DNA from: Tilletia caries
Taxonomy: Eukaryota > Basidiomycota > Exobasidiomycetes > Tilletiales > Tilletiaceae
Assembly (NCBI GenBank): GCA_032718865.1
Contig: JALUTQ010000045.1
Span: 434,001-498,000, forward strand
Reading direction: 5' to 3'
Length of the DNA: 64,000 nt
Shown piece after piece: positions 11,684 through 23,600 of this stretch (the first letter of the stretch is position 1; each line of letters opens with the position of its first letter). The translations under genes and the position numbers were made by a program. A model generated the notes under the pieces. The model searched no databases. It saw nothing but the letters and a program-made list of their open reading frames with translations, and had not been told where the DNA came from.

Positions 11684-14265
11684 TTCGCTTGGCTGAAGCG
11701 AAGACCGACGTCTTCCGCGCGAGCCAGCAAGGTCTCTAACGCGTGTACATGCTCGTCCATGGTGTTCGTCGCCACAACGACATCGTCAATGTAAACCACA
11801 GCCACCTTCCATCGCAGATCCCCAAGCAGCGAGTCCATCAGCCGCTGGAACACCGCGGGCGCATTGCGCAAGCCGAAGGGCACGGTGCGGTATTGGAAAA
11901 GGCCACGGTGACACGTGAACGCCGTCTTCCACCGGTCGCTTTCCCGCACACCGAGCTGATGATACCCCCGCAGGGCGTCCAGTGAACTGTACACTCGCTT
12001 CCCTGCCAACGAGTTGAAGATGGCATCAGTGGTCGGAAGAGGATACGCGTCCGCCACCGTATGCGCATTCAGCTTTCGATAATCCACGCAAAAGCGCCAC
12101 TTCTCGCCCTGGCGGACCATCAAGACGGGGAAGGAGACCGAACTGGAGCTGGGCTCGATCACCTCCCACTCCAACAGCTGATCAATCGTTGCATCCATGG
12201 CGCGCTGCTTCTCCGGACTCGCGCGGCGCGGGGCCTCGGGGTGAACGTTGCGATCGTCGTCAAGATCAATGGACATCTCATGGCCGACAACTCGACCAGG
12301 CCGACCGTCAAGAGCAAACGCTGCCGAATGACGACCCAGTACCGCAACAATGTCCGGATGCGGACGACCCTCAGCGTCAAGCCCGACTTTGAACACACCG
12401 TCGACCATCGCAACGGACACCTCCTCCGTCGGCGACGGGAGATCGGACCCATCGACCGATTCACACACGTCCAGCGGGTCGATGTCGACCTCGACAGAGA
12501 AAGACAAGGACGAGCCGGCCGCATGATACGCCTCTCCCGGCATGGCCGCAGGCAAGTCGAAGACGTGCGCCGCATGCACCCCCACCTCACCAAGTTGGGC
12601 GACCACAGCGTCGGCGACCGGAGTACGGCGAGAAAGAGAGGTGGAGAGGGTACCGACATTGGTCAGGAGGACATGCGCCGTCCGGGAGTCGATCACAGCC
12701 AGTGGCCCCGCCAAGCGCACGGTCTCCGCGGCGTTGGACATCAGTCGAGGAAACGCGGTGTAGTCGAGACCGGGAGCCAATGGGGCGGTGTCGACGGGGA
12801 CCCAGGCATGGGAACGAGCGGGAATAACGATGTCGCGCGTCGTGCAAAGCTCGGCTTGACGGGCATAGGGCCCCGGCATGTGCTCACGCACTGGAAACGT
12901 GAGTGGATTCCCATTGTGCTCCAGCACGGCAGTGCCACGACGAGAGTGGATGGCGATTCCATGTGTGCTAATGAAATCCTGCCCCAAACACAGTCCGGGC
13001 GCGAACGCCTCGAGCACATGGAAGTCGACGGTGCACTCCATGCACAAGGACTGGCCGACGGCATCATCGACGGCGACGAAGAACGTCATCGTACTCCACC
13101 CCAAGGACGACTTGGAGCCGATGCCGTGGATAGGCAGGGGTTGGCCTTGGACCGTGCCTCCCAACGTCTCGAGCAGCTGGCGATCGATTATGGAGAGAGA
13201 TGAGCCAGTGTCCAGGAGGGAGGACAGGGGGTTACCAGAGGCGTCATTAATGCGAATGTGCATGGTAAGTGGCACATGATGTCTGTATGCTGTCCCCGTG
13301 CCCACCTCCGGTCCAGGAGCAATTGTCACGATCTTTCCAATGCGTCGCGTCTTCTGACGCAATGGTCTATTCTCTCGGTTCACAGGGAACGTCCGCGCAG
13401 TGAAGAACTGCGGCAGAGGTTCGATGCGTAAAGCAAGCGCCGGTATGGGCGCGTTTCCACTTGTGGACGGTTGTCCCTCCCCATCCTCAGGTGCGTTCAC
13501 AGCTTCATCTCTGACTGTGCATTCTAAATCTGTAAATGGAGAAACGTGCTTATTAGGCCGTTCCAACTCAGCAGAAAGGGGAGACTGTACTCCCCTAGAA
13601 AGGTGCCCATGGGGTCTCAGATCAGGGAGTGGTCCAATCTCCCTGTCATCTCCACACATGGTCATGCCTACATGGTACCCGGCAGGGAGGTCCCGTCTTG
13701 GACCAGAGGGGGACGTAGCCCTCTCCCTGCCGCTCTTGAATCTGGTCTCAGTGTGAGTCCAGGGGCTACGACGAGCTGTCTCCGGCGCGAGCTCGTCAGG
13801 ACAGTCGTGCTGACCATCCTTGCTGCTTGGCAGCGGAGGGGCGCTTCCCTCCCTTCCAAGATCCAGCCTCACCGCAGCTTCGACAGGGCTGGCATAGGGC
13901 CCTGCGTCAGTCTGGTTAGAGGAAGGATGTGGGATGGACCAGTGAGTATTGGTCGATAGTTTAACGTCGTCACGGACAAATGAGACTGAATCAGACTCCG
14001 TCTCCGTCACTTCCAAGCTCTCCACGACCGCAGCATGTACGACGGGCGCATCGGGAGGGTGAGGAGGCGGGCGGGCCCGTTCGACGTCGGTGCCCGCCAC
14101 TAGTTTACCGTCGTTGCGGACGCTCAAAAAAAGGGGCCAGGCCAAGATCAGCCTCATCGATCTCCGGATAGTCGGCGACCGTGAGTGTGTTGATTTGGCC
14201 GGCTTGGAGCAGATGTTCGTGCTCAAAGTCAAAATGCTCTCCCCCCACAGCGATTGCAGTTCCAA
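11630..14265 (-). CDS. pol, part 1: aspartic protease and reverse transcriptase
   Basis: On the minus strand, an N-terminal low-complexity stretch is followed by a retropepsin with LLDTGSSLSIID (DTG catalytic triad). The reverse transcriptase carries FCVDYRKLNAHTV, the finger motif PVLMVRQGEKWRFC and the catalytic YIDD (VVYIDDVVVAT). The conserved LGRKVSG sequence ends the usable frame, which breaks at a C7 run (11623-11629) and continues as part 2. The region is confidently Gypsy-type RT. The upstream boundary with Gag is unclear because the zinc-knuckle region is also frame-shifted. Confidence 0.82.
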
Positions 14266-15517
14266 CCCAGCCGCAACACCTTATTGGAGTTGGGCCGGCG
14301 GTACATGCGCGGCAGCCCATTCGCGGCCGGCACGATCCGAGCGGGATCGTATGTCGCCGGCAAGGAGGTCTGCGGGCCCGGGGCCGTCACCGATGCGGGA
14401 GGAACGGTGTGATGCACCGCACGGGGAGGACGAGGAGGGGGGGCGCGGACGTCGGAGCCTGCCGGATCGGGGCAGAAACCGGAGCTGACGGGGTTTTGAC
14501 GACCTTGTCCGACGACATCGAGCTCGAGTCGAGGAGAGGAATGTTGTGCACCTTCCTCCAGACTGGCTCCCAACGGATGATGGCGTCCTGAAGATCATCG
14601 AGGACGGCACCTTCCTCCGGCAAGCGAATGTACGCATACATGGAGGGCGGCAACTTGTCGGCCACCTCTTGCACCAGAACGCTCTCCGTGTACGAATCGC
14701 CGAACGCGTAACGCAAGAGCTGGACCTTGTCAAACAGGTAAGCCATTCCAGACTCCTGAGACTCTTGCCACCGGCGATCATGCGCGTCCTGACGAAGCTG
14801 CGCCCGGTTTACAGCAAAGGCGCGACGCATCAGACGCGCGTAATCCTCCACCGTGCGGAGGCCGCGCACAGTCGTCGTTGGCAGGCCTGCATGCCAGCGA
14901 GCCGCGATCCCTTCCAGCGCCTGGGGAATCGCCACCACGACCGCAGGTTCCCACGCGGGATCGGAGTTGGAGCGAGCCATATCGGCAACCCGACTGAGGA
15001 ACCGCTCCAAGCGGGTGGGCTCGCCGTCGTAGGAGCCAATGAGCTCCCGCTGGCACTTGAGCGGACGCGACACGGGAGGGGCCGCTGTCGGAGGGCGCGA
15101 GTCGAGATCGGTGAGGGTGTATCCCGCGCGACCAAGCGCGGAAGTGACGACACTTCGGGAATCGGAAGGCAGACGCGACCACAACGCCGGATGTTGCGCG
15201 GCGAGTCGTGCGGCTGCCTGCTCGGTAGGGGACGAGACCGATCGAGCGTCGTCAGAGGGGGATTTGGTGGCCACGTCGGGTGCGACGTTGGTGGAGGTGT
15301 CGGGAGCAACCGCAGCCGCAGCGATGGGCGGTTGAGCTGGGGTGGCCAACGTGGCCAGCTTGTAGTCCACAGCGTCCATCCGGGAGTCCATCCTGGTCAT
15401 GAACGAAGCCAGAGTCGAGGCAACATCTTCGAGGGTGATGGCGGGTGGGTCGGACAAAGGAGAACCGGACCGAGAGGTGGTCGGCTCTTCCTTAGACTTG
15501 CCGGATCCTTTTGGCAT
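14229..15517 (-). CDS. gag: capsid-like and zinc-knuckle protein
   Basis: The frame opens with MPKGSGKSKEEPTTSRSG at 15517, just inside the upstream LTR. The region coding LKCQRELIGSYDGEPTRLER and later MRRAFAVNRAQLRQDAHD is typical of Gag capsid domains, with a helical hydrophobic middle. The frame shifts at a G7 run (14437-14443), after which another frame continues to a WNCNRCGG knuckle near 14250. A further shift at a C6 run (14241-14246) allows GEHFDFEHEHLL, so a Cys/His knuckle is recognisable only in pieces. Gag function (packaging of element RNA) is inferred from position and composition. Confidence 0.65.
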
Positions 15518-15590
15518 GGCGAATGTGAGTGGGGAGATGGCTGGGGGGGTGGGTGTGTTCCTTCTGTCGTTCAGTGTAAACTTGGAATCT

Positions 15591-15605
15591 ATACTCTCAT
15601 CACCA
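15591..15605 (-). other. Candidate primer-binding site
   Basis: Directly inside the upstream LTR, the minus strand reads TGGTGATGAGAGTAT. A TGG start immediately after the LTR is the hallmark of a tRNA-primed minus-strand start site, pairing with the CCA end of a tRNA. I cannot say which tRNA. Confidence 0.5.
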
Positions 15606-15894
15606 TGTAATAGACTAGCTATACAAGTGCTTCAGAGTTGTGATTCCATGTCCGGAGCAAGTAAGTACAAGTGCAGGGAGCAGCGAGAAGGTGACGAGCA
15701 CGAGAGAGGGAAGGCACTCGGCCGAGAGAGGACAAAGGGAAAGGTAGCGACGTGAGGGGAGCGAGCAAGAAAGATAAGAGAGAAAGGGAGATAAGATAGT
15801 GAGTCCACGTGGAGTTGCCACGTGGAGCCACTATCTCCGGAAGCGAGAGCAGTAGAGAAAAAGAAAGAAAGAAAGGCCTGACCCGTCTAGCACA
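15606..15894 (-). repeat. LTR (upstream, 5' LTR of the element)
   Basis: 289 bp, TGTAATAGAC...GTCTAGCACA on the plus strand. It is followed by the second TCTTT target copy at 15895-15899. It differs from the other LTR by three A residues in one homopolymer. Confidence 0.93.
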
Positions 15895-16929
15895 TCTTTC
15901 CTCTCCAGCTTCCCAGTTTCTGTCGCCATCGCCCACCAGCGTCAGCTTCACCCTCTCCGACGCGATGTGCTGTGCTGTGACATACGGTGAGCTTATTCCC
16001 TTTCCCTCCCTCAGTCTCCACAGCTCGCGTTTGCGACCTGGCGCATGACAGAGTTACTGACCTCACTCGATCTCACTCAATCTCACTCAATCTTATGGCC
16101 ATCGCATCACAGCTCACTCTCCGTTCCTATCGTCTCCGCCCTCTGTGAGTACTTCGCCGACATCGTCATTCTCTCTCCCTTCTCATTCCCGTCCCATGCC
16201 CTTCCCACCCATGTCATCGGTACTGACAAGATAATATTTTTCCCTCTTGTCTGCCACTTACAGCGGATAGCCCACTACCAATGAGATGGACCTCGTACGT
16301 GCTTGCTGCGATCCGAACCCAAATCTCTGCGGGTGACGACTGACATGCGACATCTCTAATCTTCCACAGGAGTCTGCGCGCAATAAAACCTCCCGTTGTC
16401 GATCTCGCCGCCCGCGCCAGGCGGCGCGCATCAACGGTAGCAGTCGCCTTTGCTTGGTCTGCTTTCCCCCCTCGTCCACAGGTTTCCAGTTCTTAAGAGA
16501 AAGGCGCGAAAACCAAGCACTGAAGCCTCAAGCCTCAAACGTCTGTCGCCTTCAGGTTGCGTTACTGCTCGTTGTTGTCTTTTTCTTATACCAACCAGAA
16601 TCATACATCATTATGCCTTTTATCAACCCTTTCGCGAGTGATGTGCGTGACCTCATAGTAGGCATTGTCTGAGGCTTGGCGGGCAGCCTTCAGTGAGGCA
16701 CATCGGTAACTCATGATGTATCCTGTCGGTGATCCTTGCCCAAGGCTTTGTGGCCATCCTTGTCCAAGGCTGGCAACCAACCCTTTGAAAAAGCGTTTGA
16801 ATATTCTCAGGAAGGCATTTTTTTGCATGTTTCTAGTATGGGATAAGGCTCAGCTAGCTTAGGTGGGGTGAGCCTTCTGTGAGCCTTGGCCCGGATCCCT
16901 TCAAAGCATTTCGATTCATTGGCAGTGTA

Positions 16930-17316
16930 CATATTGATGGAACCGCCCAGCGCCCAGCGGTAGGAGCTCAATAAATAACTAACAATTCTCAACCTTATTT
17001 CTTGACTTCCTTGCTGCCGCCTGCAGGCTGCAAGCTGCAACCCTTACATCTTACACCTGAGGCCTGAGGCCTGCCCCATATCATTACGGATTACCCCGTT
17101 GCCAGCCATGGGCATCATGCGCGCCCAGCACTGTAAAAGTAGGCGAGGGAGGCGTTCGAATAGTGTCCACCGCCATTTGACATTATGCCTCATTATTCGC
17201 CAATCCATAGAAGTAGGCAGGAGTGCAGGAGGGCAGGCGGAGGTTAGACTCTAACTTGCATGTGCTACAATGCTGCCATCTCCCAGCATAAAAACATCGT
17301 CTGGAGGGCGGATACA
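16930..17316. other. Spacer between the two inverted TIR elements
   Basis: 387 bp of unique sequence between TA-flanked ends. It contains a CTGCAGGCTGCAAGCTGCAA iteration near 17022 and a GAGGCCTGAGGCCTG repeat near 17058. No gene is seen. Confidence 0.5.
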
Positions 17317-17318
17317 TA

Positions 17319-18957
17319 CACTGCCAATGAATCGAAATGCTTTGAAGGGATCCGGGCCAAGGCTCACAGAAGGCTCACCCCACCTAAGCTAGCTGAGCCT
17401 TATCCCATACTAGAAACATGCAAAAAAATGCCTTCCTGAGAATATTCAAACGCTTTTCAAAGGGTTGGTTGCCAGCCTTGGACAAGGATGGCCACAAAGC
17501 CTTGGGCAAGGATCACCGACAGGATACATCATGAGTTACCGATGTGCCTCACTGAAGGCTGCCCGCCAAGCCTCAGACAATGCCTACTATGAGGTCACGC
17601 ACATCACTCGCGAAAGGGTTGATAAAAGGCATAATGATGTATGATTCTGGTTGGTATAAGAAAAGACAACAACGAGCAGTAACGCAACCTGAAGGCGACA
17701 GACGTTTGAGGCTTGAGGCTTCAGTGCTTGGTTTTCGCGCCTTTCTCTTAAGAACTGGAAACCTGTGGACGAGGGGGGGAAAAGCAGACCAAGCAAAGGC
17801 GACTGCTACCGTTGATGCGCGCCGCCTGGCGCGGGCGGCGAGATCGACAACGGGAGGTTTTATTGCGCGCAGACTCCTGTGGAAGATTAGAGATGTCGCA
17901 TGTCAGTCGTCACCCGCAGAGATTTGGGTTCGGATCGCAGCAAGCACGTACGAGGTCCATCTCATTGGTAGTGGGCTATCCGCTGTAAGTGGCAGACAAG
18001 AGGGAAAATATTATCTTGTCAGTACCGATGACATGGGTGGGAAGGGCATGGGACGGGAATGAGAAGGGAGAGAGAATGACGATGTCGGCGAAGTACTCAC
18101 AGAGGGCGGAGACGATAGGAACGGAGAGTGAGCTGTGATGCGATGGCCATAAGATTGAGTGAGATTGAGTGAGATCGAGTGAGGTCAGTAACTCTGTCAT
18201 GCGCCAGGTCGCAAACGCGAGCTGTGGAGACTGAGGGAGGGAAAGGGAATAAGCTCACCGTATGTCACAGCACAGCACATCGCGTCGGAGAGGGTGAAGC
18301 TGATGCTGGTGGGCGATGGCGACAGAAACTGGGAAGCTGGAGAGGAAAGATGAGGATCTGAGACTCGCAACTCACAGTGAACGGCGCGTGCTGGTGAGCG
18401 GTGAGCCTTGAGCTGATAGTGCGGTGGATTGGAGGTCAGTGAGGGAGTGAGGAGGATAAGAGGGGGGGTGGGTAAGGAAGACATAACGCGGACTGTGGGC
18501 TGTGAAGTTGAGGATGTGGTTAGCCGTGTGTCATGTGTGGGATGCTGTGGTGGTGAAGAAGAGAGTTGGAGTGGTCCGTGGAGGGGCGAAAGGGGCAAAG
18601 GTGCGAGGCGGAGAGGCCCATGCGCGCACACGCGTCGACTTGAGCTTGGGCCATACTGGTGCGGGATCCAGAAGCAGGGCGACCCGTCGAGGAATGCTTG
18701 GTCAAGCCTTTCTAGTGGCCCGGTAAGTCTTTCAACAGGCTTATGGCGGAGGCTCCTCCAAGGATTTCTGTGAGCCTGCGACAAGCATCTGCCTGAGGGA
18801 CTGTGCCAGGAAAATTTGTCAAAGGCTTGTTCAAGGCCATTTTTCAAAAGTCTCGCGGACCTCCCTTCTCCATGTATTGTCAAAGCCTTTTCACTAATAA
18901 GGTCCTGACCATTTGGGCCCCACAGGCTTGACCCAGAGCGGCCGACCATTGGCAGTG
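17319..18957 (-). mobile_element. 1639-bp TIR DNA element, copy B, uninterrupted
   Basis: This copy starts CACTGCCAATGAATCG at 17319 and ends GACCATTGGCAGTG at 18957, flanked by TA at 17317-17318 and 18958-18959. It is the reverse complement of copy A. The differences I could find are one- or two-base changes in homopolymers and at least one G/A substitution. Read in its own direction it shows a series of intron-like signals (GTGAGTTGCGAG, GTGAGCTTATTCC, GTGAGTACTTCG and GTACGTGCTTG donors with pyrimidine-rich CAG acceptors), as if it carried a spliced host-gene fragment. A 250-codon frame at its end lacks any recognisable domain. No transposase is present, so it is non-autonomous. Confidence 0.87.
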
Positions 18958-18959
18958 TA

Positions 18960-20641
18960 TGACGGATTCACGAATGAATAATCGGTCATGACCTGCAGGC
19001 GGATAAGAGAAAGGGAAGAGGATCTTCAAACGCTTCAAATTTCAAACCTTACCTGACATTTTGCATGTGCTCCAGATCATTTCCAGAGCATCCCAGCTCA
19101 CCGATTCCTGGTTGCTGGATGTGTGGATGACTACATACTATGTACTGTGTGACAAAGCACGGTCCAGGACTTTGGGCTGCAGGCACCAAATCTGAGCTGA
19201 TCAACTCATTATATTTTCATAGCTCATGTTCATCTGCAGATCAAACCGCCACCGGAACCCAAACCAGCGGGTTGTACTGATTATTGCCGACAGCTAAATG
19301 TGTTGTGTAGCGCAGCTCCTGTAGTTTAATTAATCCTATGGTAACTATCGCAAGAATATTTTGACCGCTTGGGTCACCGAATGATTCGCACGGAGGAATA
19401 ATAATCTTGCAACCCCTCTCGCGACCCACTTATGCTTATCTGCCACATGGTTGGCGACGCGGGCAGCCTAGCCTGCTCCTGACAGATGGAGGCATGGAGC
19501 TGAAGTCTGCACTGACCCGTCAAGTTGAGTAGTTGCTTAAGCCTCAGCGCTCAGCCCTGAACGCCTAAACACCCATGATGCATAAATGATACATGATGCA
19601 GATGTAGGACGGGAGACTTGAAAGAGTATTGTGTCCAGGTCATTGGCGCATTGACCATGTCTTGTATCCACTCTTGCCCTGTGTCACAACCATGGTGTGA
19701 ATGTCCAGTAGTCTCGTTGGGCAGGTACAAGACAATAACCTGGATTATGCGCCCGTACAAGGGCAAAATCGAACTTACTCTGGTATAATGACCATCCTGG
19801 GTGTCATATGTCATGGCCCATAATCCAAATGGAGTTTCAGGATTAAACCAGGTAAATATGCAGCAAGTTTATGCGGTTTAATCCCCACATTATTATGGCT
19901 TATTCCAACCTTGGCCATTTACCAACGTTATGGGAATCACCACTCATGCCACACTTAACACCAGTAGCTACCACTGACTCTCCCTCCCCGTGCGCCACGG
20001 GATAGTACTGGATGTATTTTTGCTACCTGGTGGGCTGACCGCTGACGACGTTGATTTGCCACTTCCTGAATGACAGCTGACAGTGCTACTACTGTACTGC
20101 TCGTCTCCACCCACTAGTACTTGTGAGTTGGGAGTTACCGAAGCCATTGGCATCACGCATGCCCAGCGGGCAGCGATGGGCGAACCGAGCGGAGACAAGA
20201 CCAAATTGGAATCTCTGCTGGGAGAGCGATGCTTTGGTGCAAGTGCGACATACAACGCACGGCTGTTCCCATGCTTACAGAGCACCGGTGTAACCGACGT
20301 GAATCGTAATGACCACAGGGGATCTGACCATTTGCGTGCCCGGGTGCGACAGGGCGTGGGTCCAGCCCCGTCTCTGTATCCATGGTCTGACCACACTCAC
20401 TCCAGCATTACTTCCTCCACCATCTCCTCCCCCCTCTTCGCCACCCTGACCATTCACCCCTTCAAGTCCTTTGTTTTCTCCGTTCACAACTTCTGTCCGC
20501 TCCTTCGACACCTTCAGCAGCCCTCGCGCTCTGCACCTGCCCCCCCTGGAACTTCGCTCTCTGTGCCGTATTCGACCACGCCTCAAGATCCACGCACCAG
20601 CTAGATCAGTACCCCGAGTCCTGTCCATCGACATCTGAACG
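18960..20641. other. Gene-poor region upstream of the acyltransferase gene
   Basis: I see no protein-coding exon. A 10-bp inverted repeat GGATTAAACC (19840-19849) / GGTTTAATCC (19875-19884) stands out. From about 20390 the sequence becomes pyrimidine-rich, as expected for the promoter and 5' UTR of the plus-strand gene at 20642. Confidence 0.45.
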
Positions 20642-23600
20642 ATGCGAGGACCAGCTGCTCGAACATCACTGTTGGCGGCCGTTTCTGGTCTTGCCGCAGT
20701 GTTGACCTCATCGTCTGTCGCAGCCCAGACAACAACCTCGCCCTCCTGCCAGTGCGGTTATTACGACAGCGTCACCGATGCGATCTGGACGGACCGATCC
20801 AGTGAGTTACAAGATGTTTACTACTGCATTTGTACAGTTTACGCAGCTGAACGAGCTCGTCCTTTCCCGTGATGCGATAGTCACATATTTCAACGAAACG
20901 GATGCTCGATCCAACGTTGTATGGCAGCCACCAGTGTCGCCATCCTTCGAGGGCATCAACTCCGCTGGTGACACCGGAAATGGCATCGAGGACTGGGCCG
21001 TTGGAGATCATCTCAACGACTGGGAGGATGGTTTCGGAGCAACGTGGCTCTCAGGATCGAAGGCTAACAACACCTATCTGCCGGATAACCAGGTCAACGG
21101 TCTGGCCATGGCAGTGACACCTGCAGACAGGGCGGCACGCACCTCGTGGGGCTCTCTCCTGGTATCCAGAAGAAGAGATATCCTATACGGCAGCTTCAGA
21201 GCTGGTATCACACCTCCCAGTACCCCTGGCAGTGGAACCCTGGTACGAATGGCCGCCTGGTACAACCAGTCCCAAGATCTTGTCACCAACATTGTCACCA
21301 CAGACGCCCAAAGCACCGCATTCCTCCAATGGGACTATTCTGCGACGGGTCGCGATTCCAGACCTGTGAATTCAAATCTCACTTCCGGCGATTTTCCCAT
21401 CGGATTCCAACCTCGAGAGCACAGGATCGACTGGCTGCCCAAGGTCATGCGATGGAGCAATAGTGTCGAAGGCATGATACCGTACGAGCAGATTTTCGAC
21501 GACAGAGGCATTTTCATCCCATCAGTCGCCATGCCCGTCAGCTTCAGGCACTACTCCAACGGTGACTCTCGTCTCATGGAGGGCCCACCATTGAAAAGCA
21601 CTCCGGTCACGACCATCAAATATGTTCGCCTCTTCTTCAACTCCTCGCTACCGGGACGCCAGCAAGAGTTTGAGTCTGCCTGCGCCAACACGCGTGAGCA
21701 GCTTTGCGATGTAGACGACATCAGCCTTCGTGCCTCAACCGAGTTCTCGATGGAATCTATCCAGCAACAAATCCCCCCAGCACCGACACACACAGCTCCT
21801 CTCTACTCCAAAATCATCACATCGGCATCCGGAGGACTGTTCATCATCATTTTCATTCACGCCATGGCCCGCCGATTCATCAACAAGCGGAAGAAGGAGG
21901 CTGAATACATGACTCAACTTCGTGAAGGGGAGAAACAGTACAATCTCAGCATCCTCCAGCAACCTAGTGGCTTCAACACCCCCACTCCCAGAGACATCAA
22001 CACACCTGTCGGTAGTATTGGATACAACCAGCGAAGCATCCGTGGAGGTGTGTCTCCCGACGGTTCAGAGACTCCCCGGTTCACTGCCGGAAACGTTTCT
22101 CTTCACAGCGGTGCTCGCACACCTGGACTTCCTTACGGCGCCAGCGAGTATGCCACTTCGGTTGGCTCCTTCGACACTAAATATGACGATGCCGATGCTT
22201 TGGCCAAATGGGACGACCCTCGCTTCATGCGAGACTCGGACTCAGAAAGTTCTGACGACGACGATGACATCAAGGATGATCCACTGAATCCTATTCCGCG
22301 CTCACTTCAGGCCGACCTTCACAGCTTCGGACACGGCGCCTTCACCGCGACAAGTGGAGCCATGTCGCCTTCTGGGACCTCAATTCATCATGGAACGTCA
22401 TACATTGCTCCAGAGTATCGGATTAACAACGGTCGCAGTGTGCTCAGTCACTCTCATTCAAATGGCTTCCTTTCTGCGGCCAACTCGGTCAGGAACTTCC
22501 CCACTGAGGAAGAGGGTGGAGAGGAGGGCAGCCAACAACGTCACAGTGGAAGCCGCTCCTTCAACTCCCGCCCCCGCCCTCCCCTCTCTGTTCGACTCGG
22601 TCGATCAGTAACGGACACCTGGGATGTTTCCTCCAATGATGGCGCCCTCTCCGTCAACGGCATCGCTTTAACACCTGACAACCGCCGCGGAAGCGTCTCA
22701 AACTCTCTTAGAACTCAGGACATGCCGGGCCTATCTTCCGCAGAACGGAACCGATGGGCTGGCGGTCTTGGCGGCATCGGTGCTCCCGACAGCGAGGTGG
22801 GACATTCCTCTGTTGGACACTGGGACCAAAACCGACGACCAAGTTTCCTTCGCGACGGTCAATCCTTTGTCAGTCTCGAGGGTCGTGAGCATCCCGTCAG
22901 ATGGGAAACCAAGATCATGGACTGGAAGCCCCTCGATGCCTCTGCGGACGGTCAGCAAGGTGGACAGCTCGCTGCTCCTGCTTCCGGCAAGAACCCTCTC
23001 CCCGAACGGTCTCACGAGCCCGCCGCGAAGAAGATCGGACGCCTGGCTCGCTTCTGGAAGAGCATGCTTGTCGGTGAGGGAGATGGCAAAGCCACTGCCT
23101 CCGGTGCCGCACGTGTCGAATACCTTGACGGTCTTCGTGGTTTCGCTTGCTTCCTGGTTTCGTTCCATCACTTCATGCGTAAGTCCTGCAATTGTGCAAC
23201 ATTGAGCGTAGGGACGAACAGCGACTGACTTTGTCTTGATCCTCCTATAGTCATCTTCTACTACCATGCGACAACGCCAGCTGGTCAAGCGCACTACCTG
23301 AACTTCGAGAACTACTTCCACTTCATCCTTGGCCCCATCTTGGTCAACGGTGGTCTCAATGTCGGTATCTTCTTCGTTCTCTCTGCGCGTGTCATTGCCA
23401 ACAGGTACCTGGTACGAGGAAGGCTCCAAGATCTCGCGGAGGCTACCTACCGTCGTGTTCCTCGTCTGGCGGTCCCGATCTCGGCTGCGATCATCATCAA
23501 CTACTTCCTGATTCAAGCGCAGGCTTTCTCGTGGATCCGTAAATTGGCATCTCGCACCTGGTCGACATGGTCTTACTACCACGACTACGACAACGTCGGC

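Larger units (their letters stand above)
9039..15894 (-). mobile_element. LTR retrotransposon, Ty3/Gypsy type, nested in copy A
   Basis: Two near-identical LTRs (TGTAATAG...GTCTAGCACA) bound 6.86 kb. The insertion is flanked by the 5-bp duplication TCTTT (9034-9038 and 15895-15899). Copy B carries TCTTT only once at the matching place, so the empty site is known. Genes read on the minus strand: Gag, protease, reverse transcriptase, the start of RNase H, integrase. The remaining part of RNase H follows directly before the downstream LTR. Reading frames are interrupted, mostly at homopolymer runs. Confidence 0.93.
8428..16927 (+). mobile_element. 1639-bp TIR DNA element, copy A, split by an LTR retrotransposon
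   Basis: The left end begins CACTGCCAATGGTCGGCC at 8428 and the right end finishes TTCATTGGCAGTG at 16927; each end is flanked by TA (8426-8427 and 16928-16929). Removing the retrotransposon and one 5-bp target copy leaves 8428-9038 plus 15900-16927, exactly 1639 bp, the length of inverted copy B at 17319-18957. The short terminal inverted repeat and TA flanks point to a Tc1/mariner-like non-autonomous element, which is inference. Inside are several exon-intron-like signals but no transposase frame. It is oriented opposite to copy B. Confidence 0.85.

Noticed and set aside
12061..13203. 380-codon plus-strand frame inside the retrotransposon
   Set aside because: Lies opposite the protease/RT frame, which carries unmistakable motifs; the plus-strand frame is compositional.
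18197..18949. 250-codon frame in the TIR element as a possible transposase
   Set aside because: No DDE/D or DNA-binding motif, interrupted by intron-like signals, and it shifts between the two copies at homopolymers.
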